Below, in pieces: positions 1 through 13,290 of a stretch of DNA of 64,000 bases (position 1 is its first letter; each line of letters begins with the position of its first letter). A program made the position numbers and the translations under genes. This DNA is from Camarhynchus parvulus (taxonomy: Eukaryota; Chordata; Aves; Passeriformes; Thraupidae): the NCBI RefSeq assembly GCF_901933205.1, contig NC_044572.1, positions 21,972,501 through 22,036,500 on the forward strand. Direction: 5' to 3'. The notes beneath the pieces are model-generated. The model saw only the letters and a program-made list of their open reading frames with translations, did no database searches and was not told the DNA's origin.

Positions 1-1614
1 CGGTTTCCTGGTATTACTGTTTCACTCATATCACTCTCTGCAAAGAGGTTTTGTTATTTGTATGGATATAACTCCTATGGACAGCATTCTGCAGACAATG
101 ATGAAAGGATTACAGTGTAGATGAGACAGGAGAAAGGAGTAAAGGTGTGGTTTGAGAAAAATGCCATAGTTAGTACAAGACGTTTTCAGGGACTCCTCAC
201 ACTGATAATTGTATTTCTTGTATACATTGCAACAGACAGTATAAAGATAAGCTGAAACAGACCTCCCCAGGAATAGAAGTTGGACTTTAACATTCTACCA
301 TATCAGCAATAAATGCAGAAGCCAAAGACTCTATTTATATTCATTCCTGCCAGAGTACTGGTGAGAGAGCTGCCAGCGGTTAACTTCACACACGCTATCA
401 GCTCTCCCTTTGCTGGAGGATGGAGCCTGTGATAAGGCTGAGGATGAGGAGTGTGGTATGCAGAAGGTGAGGAAAGAGTCAAAGAGAATGCTGACGTCTC
501 CACAGATGACGTTGTGATGAGCTAGGTCTTAGCTCAGCTCTAGGCACAGGTGAGCTCTGTGGGTGTGGTGCCCGGACGCGTGGCAGGGCAGGCAGGGACA
601 AACTGGACACCCTTGGGGCTGCCTGCACTAGGGGATGCCAGTGCTGCAGGGCAGAGCTTCAGTGCAGCCACTCTAGCAAAATTCATAGGTACCAATGGCC
701 TTGTTAATGACCTTCCTTTTGGCTTGGTGAGACACAGAGGAACTTGCCTGCTATCAGTACAGCGCAGCAGGGCTCTCCTGTGCAAGGCAGCATGTCAGCT
801 CAGGTCAGGACAAGCAGCAGGGAGCAGAGGTCACAAGCCTGGCAGTTTCTGGGCTGTTTTTCCACTGGACCTCTGTGTTTACAGCTGTCTTTGGTGATGG
901 TTAATGTGAATGACATGCGCAGGAGGATGAATCACAAAGAATAAAAGACTTACACGTTGGCTGGAGAGAGAGTTTGGTGGTGCATAGGGAAGCAGTCTGG
1001 GTTTCTCACTAGCCTCCTTGTTTTGTGAATGCAAATTATTCTTTATAAACCCTTTGCTGCACCACATAAGGGCAAGGGTAATTGTTTTTTTCCCTTCAAC
1101 TGATTGCTCATCATTATAGCAAAAAAGCGTGGGATTGCTTAGAAGGAAATCCAGTCCCACTAATTCTTTCCTTGATTGTGTTAGTACATTCTTTATTTAG
1201 GCTTTAGTCAGAAAACCAGTTTTATTACTTCAACTATTACTGCACCCTCTCACTATTAGTCTTTTATGACATTATCTTTGTTTTTATGATGTTTGTCATT
1301 ATGTATCAATTTGAAGAGATCCTCCAGGAACGTCATGCTCAGGTTGTTTTCTCTCATCACAGTGGGCAGCTGCTTTTCTTTTCTGTTTTCTGGTAAGGTG
1401 CCATTTCTTTCAGTCACAAGGGTGTATTTTTGCTGGTGCAGATAATGAGCACAAGATTAACTCACAAGGCAGGCACTTGCTGAGAAGCTTAGCATTAGCT
1501 CGTGGAAGAGGAAACCAAGCACTGTAACTGCCTATCCTGTAAAAGCTGAAATTAAATGAGCTTCCATTGTTATGGGAGCAAAAGGGCCATGAATTGTCTT
1601 GAGAAGTATACTTT

Positions 1615-1740
1615 CACATTCTAATAAATTTATCATTTTATAATAAATATATCAAGTTTCATATGAATATGAAGAATCTCTGTCATATATATAAATAGAA
1701 ATAATATAAATGTAAATAATATCAATATAACAAAACCACC
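1615..1740. repeat. AT-rich low-complexity island
   Basis: About 125 bases made almost wholly of A and T, with many TAATA, ATATA and AATAAA-like words. It has no period that would make it a clean microsatellite. It could be a degenerate AT microsatellite or simply easily melted intergenic DNA. Confidence 0.6.
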
Positions 1741-2152
1741 TCAAGTTTTACTGACAATTTTGAGGTCTCAGGACATGTGACTTCTCAGTGTTCCTCAGAA
1801 AAAGCAGCTGATTTTCAGGAAACAAGGCAAAATGAGCAGTCTTGTGCCTAGTTTTCAGAAAATTCCACCTCCGCATGGAAGCTGAGCACCTGAGAATCTC
1901 TAAAGGAAGCAAATTAATTAACCTGAAAAAAAGTATAAAGGGATTAAAGACTGAACTTTTTTAAGCACATAGCCTCAACATACAATATTTTACAGGAGAT
2001 CTACAGAGTTTTTAGAAATATTTATTAATAAGAATAGTATATTTAGTTATATGAGTTCAGATAAAATTGTTATTGCTATTATTTCTCTAAAGCATCTTGT
2101 TCTGCAGTTATGAGAGACTGTAAGTTTCAGAGGCTGGAAAAAGGAAGATCTG

Positions 2153-2797
2153 TTGTGTCATCAGATTTGGTGCTGTTTTTATCTTTTGTCTTGTTCTTTC
2201 TCTTTAGAGAAGGAAAACAGCAAAAGGGAGATTTTAAACTATCCTCACAAGCCAAAGTTAACTGGGGGCTGGCTCAGCACCACAAGTGCCTATGCCCACG
2301 GAGGAAATCCAGAGTTATGGATGCTAAGGCAAAGTCTACCCCACCTTCTGAGACTGTGGCAATCATGGGCTGAGGAAGGGCACCTTCAGGTAAACCCAAA
2401 TCACAGCCCTCGCCTCCCACTCCTCTGGGCTGCAAGCCACGATGCTGCACTCATTGATTTCCACAAACACAATTCTCTGCTGGGAGAGACAAACGTGTCT
2501 CAAAGAGGTGGAGCCACACCTGCAGATTGTTGTTCAATTTCCAGCTGCCACAGCATGTTGGTCAGGATGTCCACTCTGGCATGGGCACAGAGCCTCTCTG
2601 GCATGGCCTCTGGTGGCCTTGCAACCACTCTGGTTCCCCAGAGAGGGGAGATGAGCGCTGAGTGCTCCAAGAACTCTGAATGCAGCACAAAGCACTGTGG
2701 AAATGACTGGTTTTTGTTTAGAGACATGGCTGGCAATGGACTAACTCCTGCTTCCAAAAGATCATCTGAATTTTACACCGGGGGAATTGTTGGGTAA
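2153..2797 (+). other. Longest open frame of the window, not called a gene
   Basis: A 214-codon frame opens with ATG and runs to a stop at 2797. The same patch is also open in another forward frame (2110-2373) and on the minus strand (2500-2757). That suggests a locally stop-poor, GC-richer composition rather than selection on one frame. The translation has scattered His, Ser, Trp and Cys, no signal peptide, no membrane segment and no domain I know. A pyrimidine-rich tract ending in TTTAG near 2206 resembles a splice acceptor, so a small exon cannot be excluded. I do not assign a function. Confidence 0.2.
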
Positions 2798-3499
2798 TGC
2801 ACACAGATGCTGTTGGGAGCTTGGTGAAAACATCAGTGTCCCATGTAGCACTGTCCAAGTGAAAGCAGAAAGGGTAAGCCTGAAAATTTTTCTGAGTTTT
2901 TGTTGGTTCTTCCCATCTCATGTATTTGTATCAACTGAAGTCATGCTGACCTCTTTTCTTGGGGCTTAAATGCTTATATAAGATAGATGCCAAGGCTGTA
3001 GGATAATTACAATACTAATTACTACTTTTGACATGTATTTCTAGTGATTAGGACTGTTTCCAGAATGCCTTTGATGCTGTTTTGCAAGGGCACTGAGCTG
3101 AGATTTCATTTTTCATATTATTTTTCAATGCTGACGTTTGCTTGTTCTGTTCTTTTAGATGTAGGAGGATAACAGCAGACAGTAAAGCAAATTCAGCCAT
3201 GGGTTTTCTATGTAATAGGAGGCACAAAGTAAACCAAGCAATAGATTTTTGCTACAGGGAAAAGATATTTCTGTTTTCCTTGGTAGTTTTGCTATGCAAT
3301 AACCTTATTTAATTTACTCTTCTTGCATCCTTAAAAACGGGACAAGAATCACCTAAAGGTAAAAGTTGAGAATCATTAACAAAACCACGTATCTCTTTCC
3401 AGTTAACAGCTGCAACCTCCTTGTCAGTAGTTCTTTCATTTCTTCGTTACTTTTGCTCTCTTAATTAAGGAGAGAATTTGCACACATGAACTGTACTTG

Positions 3500-3890
3500 T
3501 CCTGTGGGGAGAAACTGAAGGACTGGCACTAGTTCAGCTGGGAGATAAGACCACTTCAGGAGGGACCAAACTCCCCCAGACCAGAAGGAAGTTATGAGAA
3601 CACATCATGGGGATGTGTGCTAGGGAGGGTAGGGGATGATGCAAACCTAACAACCGTGACACAGACTGGGTGCAGTGATAATCTTGTTCTCCATGGGGAC
3701 AGTAGAGTTGTGGAGGAGTTGGACAATATAAGTTGTGCTATCTCTGCCCTTGCAGGTTTTCAAGACCTTACTAGACAATATTCTAAGAAAGTTCTTCTGA
3801 TCTCACCTTTACCCTTCCTTGAGCAGGAAGGCGGACTAGAGACTTTCTAGGAGTGGTTCCACCCTGAGTTATCTGTGAGAAGTACTTGAT
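3500..3890 (+). mobile_element. Old CR1 LINE fragment, 3' part
   Basis: The right half follows the order of the avian CR1 3' end: a 'gttgtggagga' word, then a 'ggttttcaagacc' word near 3757, a 'cttgagcaggaaggcggactagag' region near 3820, then 'ggttcca' and a short tail. CR1 is the dominant LINE of birds and usually inserts as a 5'-truncated copy. Here the match is patchy and several positions are lost, so it is an ancient copy. The left edge is approximate because the similarity fades. The open frame at 3617-3850 lies inside it and is a remnant, not a gene. Confidence 0.7.
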
Positions 3891-5035
3891 TCCTGTTCAG
3901 AGCTCTGTTATTTCAGGGAAGTAGAAGTATTGGGAAATCAAGGGGTCAAGACAGATGGGGAGCATGTGGTGAATGCAAGGCTGGCTGTTAGTTTTAAAAT
4001 TTCCATTTTGAAATGGACTTGACTCATCTTATTGTTTTGAACAGCATTGATCCTTACAGTGTTTATTCCTCTGTAGGACTTCATAGGCAGGTGAATATGG
4101 AGTCCCAGACGGAGCACATTTTCTAGTGGAGCTGGGTAGAAGAGCAACAGATTGTCCATTACTTATTTTTCTTTTGTGAATAAGTAATGGTTTTTGAATG
4201 CTCAACTTCTTTTCCTAATGAGTCTCATGGAACAGCATTTCCTGACCTTTACTAATAGTGCTGAAACTCATGGCCTAATTGCAACCAAATCTGTTGGCGC
4301 ATCCTAGTAAAAGGCTGTATTTAAAAGCCTCAATCCCACTATTCCTCTCACTATTTTGCTTTGTTCAGGACACAAGGATGAGTGGGAGCCTCAGTGATAT
4401 GCCACCTCTAGATGGCATGATGATACTATAAAATGTGCAAGATTTTTTTTATATATTAAGCAACCATTAAACTATTGGCACAGTAAGGACATATTCCAAA
4501 GACCAGCTGTCAGGACCCCTGTTGGATAATACTGATTCCTAGCATGCCTGGAGTCGTCATGATGCTAATACTCAATATGGATTGAAAGAGCCAAAAGAAA
4601 ATAACTGGAAATGTAGAATAGACATATTTTCAAATATTACATATTCATTTATTTTTCAAGTGCTAAGAGGCAATAATGTCATAATTTATGAAAGCATCAT
4701 TTCATGATTCAGTTTTTGTAGCAGTCATGTTTGTGTTGCAAGAATGCAAAATAAGTCTGTATTTGGTAACTTCTGACACCATTTTCATTCTCTAGATTAA
4801 CTTGCACTTGAAGAAAAATAAAATGTAAGATCTGTGCATACTGGTTGTGTAGATTCTAGCGTGTCTGCAGATAAACATTAAGAGGCTCCCAGAAAATTAT
4901 TTACACTTCACTAAGTGTATGAAACTCCTTACAAACTTCAGTGGGAGCTGTGCACATGTGTTTGACTGCATTCTTAAATTTTGCTTGTGGGCATGGAAGA
5001 AGTCCAAATAATAACTTTAAAGATTAAAAAAATCA

Positions 5036-5093
5036 GTGGTTTTGTGTTTTGTTGTTTTGGTTTTGGTGTTTTTGGTTTTTTTTCTATATATAT
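5036..5093 (+). repeat. T/G-rich low-complexity tract
   Basis: A run of TTTTG and TTTGG words of variable spacing with a poly-T core of eight to nine bases. Similar T/G-rich tracts recur at about 16430-16475, 23034-23137 and 61912-61976. On the minus strand this would be an A/C-rich tract. No exact period is visible. Confidence 0.6.
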
Positions 5094-8000
5094 TGTGTTG
5101 TTTGTCTGGATGGTGCTTTCTTTGAGCTCATCAGTTTATAGCTGTCAAAGAATGCCCCAAATGCCAAATCTTGAGTAGTCTTCACTTTTGAACCATCACT
5201 GAAATGAGTTCCATAATAAGAAGAATTTGAACTAGCTCAAGAGATCCCCTGCGGTTCTCTGCTCTGAAAACCAACAAAAACAGGGCTGAGGTAGGTAGAT
5301 GAAGTATATTATTTGACAGAGCAAACCCCGTGCTAGTGAGAAATTGCTTATGGAAGCAGCTGAAGAAATGAAAAGTAATTATATACTGCAGAAGAAGGAA
5401 TAGTTCCAGAAATAACTTTCTGCTCTGCAGTCTCCGGTGACACTAGACAGCCTCTCTGGGTCCTGTCATGTTTTGCAGAAGCCACTCTACATCTGCTCCA
5501 GCATTTGGATTGGCACTTTTAAAACCAGATCTGCCAGGCTGGAGATGATATGCCTGGTTTTGCAGACCACTCAGTTCCTGCATCTCAGGAGCCACTGCTC
5601 CTTACACCATAAGATGACTTTGAAGAAGAGAAGCAATTCCCAGAAATGCTTAAAACTGTGATGCATTGACTCTGAAAATGAGTTTATAGCTTCCTTCTTC
5701 TGCAGTAGTTAAAAATCTTGGGTTGATTTATAAGAAAGGTGATGAGATGATCCCCGTGTCTTGTGCACCAGAGTTTGCATTAATTCCCTTATTACATTAC
5801 TCAGTAAGCCAATATTAAAGTGCAAGTCAGATTTGGGAAAGTTGTGAAATCCTAGATTGAAGGTTTTCTTTGCAAAATAAATTCAGCTACTTTGGATTTA
5901 TGCACCACATTACTGCCTTGAACCACACGCTCCTTTCTCCAAGGGCAGCCTTTGTTCATTCCATGTGTAGATAACTATGGAACATGTCTCTTAGCTTTCT
6001 AGAATCGGCTTTTCAATGTCCAACCAAATAACTAACAGAACCAAAGACCCCCACCAAACTGAATACACAGAAATTCAGTCATAAAATATGTGTGGACTTA
6101 TTCCTACAGTCTGCCAACACAAATGCATCCTCATTTGTCTTCTAGCCATTGTAAAATCCATTAATATTCTGAGTGCCTCGGTGATGGCAGACCCTCACAA
6201 GGCATAATCATGCGATGCAGCTCCCAGTGGCTGGCTCAGCTCACACTTGTGTGATGGATTTCAGATGACTGGCCCTCAGGATAGGCCCATATGGTGTGGT
6301 AAGACACGCTTTCTGTTTTTTCCAGCCTGGCTGAGAAAAACAGTACAGAAGAGGAATTGTAAGAAGGAAATTCAGAACAAGTGTCTCTGGTTTGGGGTCT
6401 CAGAGGAGCATTCTGTGCTGCATGTCCTGCTTTGCTCCCTCCTCCCATCACTGCAGGATCCTGTCCGGGTCCTCATCGCCACTCTGCCTCCGACATATTT
6501 GCCATCACACCTGGCCTCCAGTCCTCTGCTTCCAGACCTTCTCTCTTTTGTTTGCTCTCTCTCAAAACCCAGTTATTTCTTCCACTCTGCTAATAGATAA
6601 CCTTTTATTTTCTTTTCCCAGATACTTTCCCTCTTCTTCCCTATACCCAAATGGATTTTTCTGTGCTGTGAGGTCTTGATTACCTCTTCTCTGAAGTGCA
6701 TGGAAGGTGTCCTGGGGACCACAGAGAGCAGCCCTTAACACCCTGAGTCCTTGGTGCTTCCTTCCCCAAATGAATCCCTCCTGAGACTGTTTCCACTCTT
6801 TACCCAGGGCCTTCATAATTTTATTGCAAATAAGATTTGCTTTGAAGCCTTGCAGTTATGGTTGACCTTTGAGTTCTCGCAGGAACAATGTCATTTCCTA
6901 CACCTCAGTAGCCCCTGCCATGCTGACTTTCAAAACCTTCATTCAGATCTTTACAACAAATTAGGTGAGAATAACGTATGGCCCAAGTGTTATATATTTT
7001 GCTCAAGGGACCGTTGGGAATACTCTTGTGGTCAGATCTGTGAACCTGAAGGTTTAATTGCCCTATCATGCCTGATCATGCCTGTTCCTCAGTAGTAGTT
7101 GATGGTATGAGCTTTGGTTGCTGCAGTGGTAATGGAAACCTGTTGGGGAGGTGATTTCTCAGACCACTTGCAGCCAATTGCAGTCACCCACTGGTAATAC
7201 ACTTGTTCTGGGAACAGAAAAAACATTTGATCTGAAATTTTAACTTAAGACAGGTATCTGGGTCAGAAAACCTCTGATTCAATAGCAAGGTTATAAGCGC
7301 CTGAATCTGGAGCCTGATACAAGACCTTAACTGCAGGCATTGCTCAAACTTCAGCTTATATTTTGCATCCCTAACCTCTTCACTGTGCAGCTTCACTGGA
7401 TATATTGTTCAGGTTTTGGTGCTTGCAACTACCATGTGGTGTGAGTTGTGAAAAGCAACTGCTTGGCTGAGCTGCAATTGTGGTAGATGTTTCTATAGTG
7501 CCCCCTATGAAGGTTTGTGTATGTATAGAGTTAGTTGCAATTTGAAAGCACTTTAGTTCCCTGAGCCTGGGCAAAGCTCAGTTAAGGATGTCAAAATTCA
7601 GATTTTGTAATAGCACCTAAGAAATGGCAAATCATTCATACTGTTTAGCTAATACATCCTGTTCTGCTGCTGCTGGGAATGTTAAAAGTTACAAATGCAG
7701 CCAAAGAAAAAAACCAAAAAAAACACACAGTATTTCCTAACAAGAATAACATAGATTGAAGTAGTGATTTTCTTGTTCAGGGAGTCAAACTGTAGCATGT
7801 TGTCAATAGTAATATATCGGCCTGCGTGGTACTCTAAGCAGATTCAGCACTAATATTAGGAAGGGCAGAAAAGCATGTGGAGGAGGAATGTGATTGTTGT
7901 TTCTTTCTCCCTTATTTATGAGGGAATATAATGGGATTTCCTTTACATTTCTGGGAATATGCATGTTGGTTAACTTTCTAAAACAGCTGCAAACTGATGC

Positions 8001-11000
8001 CTTAAAAACACAGCTGTATGTATTTTTCCCTGATTTATATTTTAAAAATCTTGTTTTTTCTTAAAGCCTCATATCACTTGAAAACTTTCATATTTAATAA
8101 GATGGGTTTGCAACTATTTCTGTCTCATGAGTGCATGGATTTGTACAAATTCCAGAGGAGAATCTTATTGCACCAGACACAGGGTGGAGCTGGGGCTGGC
8201 TGTCCACCTGCCAATCACACTCCAGGCTTGACGTTGGGAATTTCTGTTCGTAGAAAAATATCTTCACTATCCAGTCTCTTAGAGAATTAAAAGGTGCTAG
8301 TCTTGTGATATCTCATACCACTAGACCACCTTTTTCGGGCACAAGGAAAAATTATAGGCCCTGGAATGTATTTCAACCCCTATTCACTATAATTAGTTAA
8401 AATAAATTATTTGCTTCAACATGGATTTCCACTAGCGTAAATTAGGTCTGACTCCAGCTATATTTCTTTTGAGCAGAGTCTGCAGATTGCTAGAGCCTAA
8501 AAATTATATCTTTCTGTGCTGAGGCTGTTTTTTTGTGATGATCTCCCTGTAATTTTCCTTAGTTGAGGGACAGCTGTTATCTCCTCAGTGTATTAGTGAT
8601 TCTTGTAGCAATGTTTAAATCAAGGGGAATTTGAGTGGAGAATGGGCTTTGAGTGCATCCACCACCTCAATTCCTCAAAAAGTCCTATAGCCTCAGCCAT
8701 ATTTATTATGAAAGTCTTTATTATGGCAAATGTCAACTTATTTTCTTAATGAGATTTTCATCTCACGTTACTTATTTTCATTCAAAAAAAGAGGAACAAA
8801 AGGAGCCCATGATATTTTTCTTCACTAATTCACTCACTAAATCCCTAAGGCAGCTATTTCACTCCATCTGGACAGCACCCTCCGTACTGATCTTTCAAAC
8901 AAGCCTGCACCAAAATCGTCATCGTAGTGCTCTCTCTTTTTCCCCTTCAGCTAGAAATGCCTGAATAGATGAGGGGCTTGTTAATTTGGATATGGCTTTT
9001 ACGTCTTATTTTAATTTTGTCCCACTGGAGGTCAAGGCATTAACTGGACAGTATCAGCTCCATGAAATGCCAAAAGATTTACTGCAGCTGATGAGAGTTG
9101 TGAAGTCTGCTTGCATTCTGTCTGTGCAGATTTCTCTAGTCCTCACAGTCTTCCTCCAAACTGACTGCTGTTCTGCAGAACAGCCTGGTAATGTCATCCA
9201 CACCCCTTTTTGCCACTCTTTTCATGTGGGGCGTTGAGTAAATTATTTAACCTGACTGGGGTTCAGTGTCCTCTGCCAACATTCTGCTCATATCAATACA
9301 ATGTTCACAAATAAAATCACCTCTGTCATTATTTATTATTCATATTTAATTTAAAAAATGATCTGATATACTCAGTAATAACTTGAGAACTCTGAGGTTT
9401 TTTTGATGAATGATAAGCAAAAGTGGTAAAAACTGAAATTAAGCAAAGTTGAAAAATGTACAGCTTTAAAACCAGCTTTTGATTTTTTTTTCCTATGGTA
9501 ATAGAATTGCACTACTCTTGCCCCTGTAGTGTTAATTGTTGTCTAGGACTTTAAATTTCTGTCATTAGGAAAATTCAGAAGGCAACATACTTGTGCATTT
9601 ATGAGAAATATAAAAAGAAGAGATCCAACTGTGAATGCATCTCCCACTGAGCCAAAATTTACTGCGTTCTCTCTTTTCAAATTGGTCTTTTTGCAACATC
9701 AAGGAAAAGTGGCAAAGGAAATGAAAGTAGCTATATTTAATACAGTCTTCATTGAAATCTAAAGAACAAAAACTCTTCTTGCCTAAATTAATTCAGGACA
9801 GATAAATAATGCTAACAGAGCAATTAACACAAACAAACCAACTTGCAATTTAGCTACTGTGCAGCACACTCAGTGTCAGTGTTAATTAGTTGGGACAAAA
9901 CTGCATCTTTGTCACAGCATAGTAGATCTTAGAGTTTTCATATTTTTAAAATTCTGTCCCTGCCCATTAATTACAAGATTCTGTATGTCAGCAAGCCAAT
10001 GGATGGCAGGATAGTAAAAGACTTCAAATAGTGTGCTGAAGATCGGATATCTGCGAAATATAAAACATCATTTGGATGGAAAACTAGTAAAAGCTGGTGA
10101 GGAGACACCTGAGGCTCTCACAAATTTTGTATTGGAGTAGAAGTTTCGTGTTAGAACATGGAACATATTGATGGACCAAGCTGGACCTTTGGTTCTCAGA
10201 GAGGCTGGAGTTTCCTACAGTGACATGATTGGTTTTACATTTATTGGAAAAATTAATCTACAGGAATTAACATATTTCACACTGTTTGACAAGGAGAAAT
10301 AAGAGGTTACAAAGTTCTTTCCTAAAATAGAATTGATCTGGAGACTATCATCAGCTGTGGATGGATGGCTACTAAAAATATGAAGAGAATTATCACAATG
10401 GGAATTCTTGTTCCTTGATTAAAAATGATTGAAGAAATTATTTGTGATTGAAGTAATCCCTTAGGCATTTCCACAAGATATTTCTGCAATTCTTCTTGTA
10501 TTACTCCCTCCCTTCCTTCCCTTTCCTTATACTTAGGAAGGAAAGTAAAACAGAAAGTGTGTGGTGAGAGTAGAATGCAAAGGAACCTGAAACAGGGAAA
10601 AAAGTAGAGTTAGCAATAGCTTCAGCTGAGTTACATTTTCAGTAGGTGGATTGAGTAACTTTACAGTTTAACTCAACTATCGTGCACTCTGAAGAGCCCT
10701 AACTGGCCACAAAATAAGAAGCCACCCATTTAAACAATTTGACAACTGTACACAGATGGAAAACACAAAGGTCTTCGGAAAATACCTTAAAGCAATTAGA
10801 GATAAAAGGTTAATGCAGCATAAAATGGCTTTTTCAGATGGCATATGCCATGCGAGCAGTGAACTCATCAACTCACCTTAACATAATATACTGACTTGCC
10901 CAGTTCTTTCTAAAATATATCAGTTAAAATCTGACTGTGTGTGCAACACTGGGAATGGCAAAGGAAGAAGCTGATGTGCCATTTAAAAAGTTTCATACAT

Positions 11001-11194
11001 AAGTCCAGATATTGCATAACATACTGAACTCCAGGTCTGCAGAATGTTTACAGCATCATAGCCCTGTAATATCTGATGTAAGATTTGATTCCTTATAAAG
11101 CTGAAATCATGAGCTCGTGATAAATCCTACAGCAACCTATTATTGTGCATCACCTCACCATTGTAGATCACATGAAATAAAATGATTTGGTTGT

Positions 11195-11218
11195 ATTTCT
11201 AGGTTGCCACCTAGAAAT
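11195..11218. repeat. Perfect 10-bp hairpin
   Basis: ATTTCTAGGT is followed by the four-base loop TGCC and its exact reverse complement ACCTAGAAAT. Nothing coding is near it. It may be a chance palindrome or a small structured element. Confidence 0.75.
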
Positions 11219-13126
11219 GCTGTACAGTTGTCTTTCCTGTGGGATGGACCAAAGTTGTGGATTTGATTGGGTCAGTGCAGATTTAGCCCTGTATTTGGTT
11301 ACAGGTCCTTGTCAAACAAATAGTGATTTTTCCATCTACAGCTGTTATTTCTGACCAACTATTTACCAGGTAGTCTGAATAGGGGGTTTCACTTCATAAG
11401 CTTTACATGACTACTTGTTTCAGCTATTTTCTTTTTACTAATCATAGCACCAATATGCTCACCTAAGTAACATAAAACATAGATCAATTTTGTTTCTCCA
11501 ATTAGAAAGTTTATTTACTGTACAGTGAGTTCCAGTAAATGATAAGGATTGAATAAAGATCTTCAAATACAATAGAATTTATGAATACGATGATTTAAAA
11601 CCGTAAAGATACAGAATAGGGAGCCTCATGGATTAAATTTTGATCCTCATTTAAATAATTCTATATCCCTTTGGGCCAGCTGGCTGTAGGAAATGGTCCA
11701 TCCTGAGCAGTTTTAGCACTTTGTGTTCTACCTTTCTGACTTCATCCACAATTCAAAGTAAGCACTTTATTTTAAATAATTTTCAGTAGATTTCTACCTA
11801 CCAAGCCTTAGGACTGACACATTATGCAAAATTTACTCTGATGTCTTTGCTTTTTCAGACTTTGTTTTATATTTCACATAGATGATTTCCTGGTTGCATA
11901 AAGACTCTCCTCAAATATACTGGTCACACTTTGTCTTTTCCCTGGAATGTATATAAAGCAGTGTTGCTTTTTCTGCAGCTGTGTGGCTTCCCTTCCTGTG
12001 CTTCCTTCCTTCTGCTTTTTTTCTGCTGCATTCATTCTTCCCTGCCTAATATCACTCTTTTCAAAGCTGGACAGTTAAAGAAATGGTATTTCCAATATCT
12101 GAAATCTATTGATAAGATCAAACTCATCACCCCAGAAAATATATTGACAAACCAATTGAGATTAGGTGATAGTGGAGGGCAGGAATGATGGCTGCAGTCT
12201 GTCTCTCTCTTATGCTGCTCAGTCAGTTCTGACTCTGTGCCCAAAGCAGTAACAAGCTCATCTGTCTGTCTACAGCAGAAACACAGAACCCTGGATTCCT
12301 CTGTGTGGAGGAGAGTTAAATCTTGCTGCAGAAGGACTAGAAGATGGTGGGAAGCTGTGTGTGCTTTCTTGGTATCTGACAGAAGCTGCTGTGGGTGCCA
12401 AACCAATTTGGCAATTGTTTTCTAATTAGACTTTGCTGTGGTCTTTTCCATCCATGAGCAAGCAGTGCATGGGTCTATTGTCACCAGCTGACTCTTGGTC
12501 TGTGTCACTCAGAGAAGTCCTCAGACTTCCTTCCCTTCCCTTCCCTTTGAAAAAGCCTTCTGCTAGGAAAGTCATGAGCATCCCAAAACACTGGCAAGCA
12601 GGGTCAGAAAGCTCCAGTGAGAAGGGGATGGGAGAAGAGCACTGCTGAGGGAAAGGTGATGGTTGGTTTGGCTCAGCAGGATCTCTGGGCATAGGAGTGT
12701 GTGGATTTGGAGCTCCTGCACCAGGGGTGGCTGGAGAAACACACAGGCCTCGAGAGAAAACATTCCTTGCTGGCACATGCACTTTTCTTTATACACTTGG
12801 ATTTTATTAAGTGATTTGCCACCTAAAGAGCAATGATTGCAAACAACATGTAGGGGTTAGGGACCATATGTTCAATGCACTGATCCCCCACACAGTGTAG
12901 CAGCCCTTCCCTAGGCAGGAAAAAAGAAGAAGGTATTTACAAACTGCAGTTGTAAAAACTGCTAGGAAGCTTACAGAATCTATGCTATGAAGCTGAGGCA
13001 CTCCCTGTTGTCTAATGATTTCATAAGCACCAGATTAATAGTTCATTCTGCAGCCAAACTTCCCAAGAGAAAGCAAATTACAATAATAAAATCAATATTA
13101 TGAGGATAAGATGCTAATGCTATGTA

Positions 13127-13290
13127 TTCATGGAATAATTAAGTTGGAAGGGATCTCTGGAGGCTATCTAGTCCAAGTTCCTGCTTAAAGTTAGATCAGG
13201 CTGCTGGTGGATCTGTACAACTGACTTTCAAATAGCTTCAAAGATGGAGATTTACTATGATTTCATTAATAACTGCAAGAGTATGTCTTT
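13127..13290 (-). mobile_element. CR1 LINE 3' end, minus strand
   Basis: Reading on the plus strand, 'ttggaagggatctctgg' is followed by 'ctatctagtccaa', 'cctgcttaaag' and then 'caggctgctgg'. This is the reverse complement of the standard avian CR1 3' end, whose plus-sense form is a 'ctagatgacctccagaggtcccttccaac' type sequence. The end with the short octamer-like tail lies at about 13127. Only the last part of the element is present, as expected for a 5'-truncated LINE copy. Similarity decays to the right, so the inner edge is approximate. Confidence 0.82.

Larger units (their letters stand above)
1..3499. other. Unique non-coding sequence, left end
   Basis: I see no gene here. The stretch is AT-rich and CpG-poor apart from a small CpG-bearing patch near 567-580. 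Open frames at 550-897 (+) and 540-785 (-) overlap each other on opposite strands and resemble no family I know, so they are probably chance frames in a locally GC-richer patch. An AT-rich island lies at 1615-1740. The longest open frame of the window (2153-2797, +) is described separately. No splice-flanked exon, tRNA or intact transposon could be supported. Confidence 0.6.
3891..13126. other. Unique non-coding sequence
   Basis: About 9 kb with no gene, RNA gene or clear transposon. It contains a T/G-rich tract at about 5040-5093, overlapping open frames at 6236-6679 on both strands, pyrimidine-rich runs near 10505-10530 and 12525-12550, and a 10-bp perfect hairpin at 11195-11218. The frames at 12032-12406 (-) and 12426-12782 (-) are compositionally ordinary and match no family I recognise. 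Nothing here looks like a first or last coding exon. Confidence 0.6.

Noticed and set aside
2600..2797. Cys-containing stretch resembling a small disulfide-rich peptide
   Set aside because: Only a short Cys run, with no full spacing pattern, no signal peptide and frames open on both strands.
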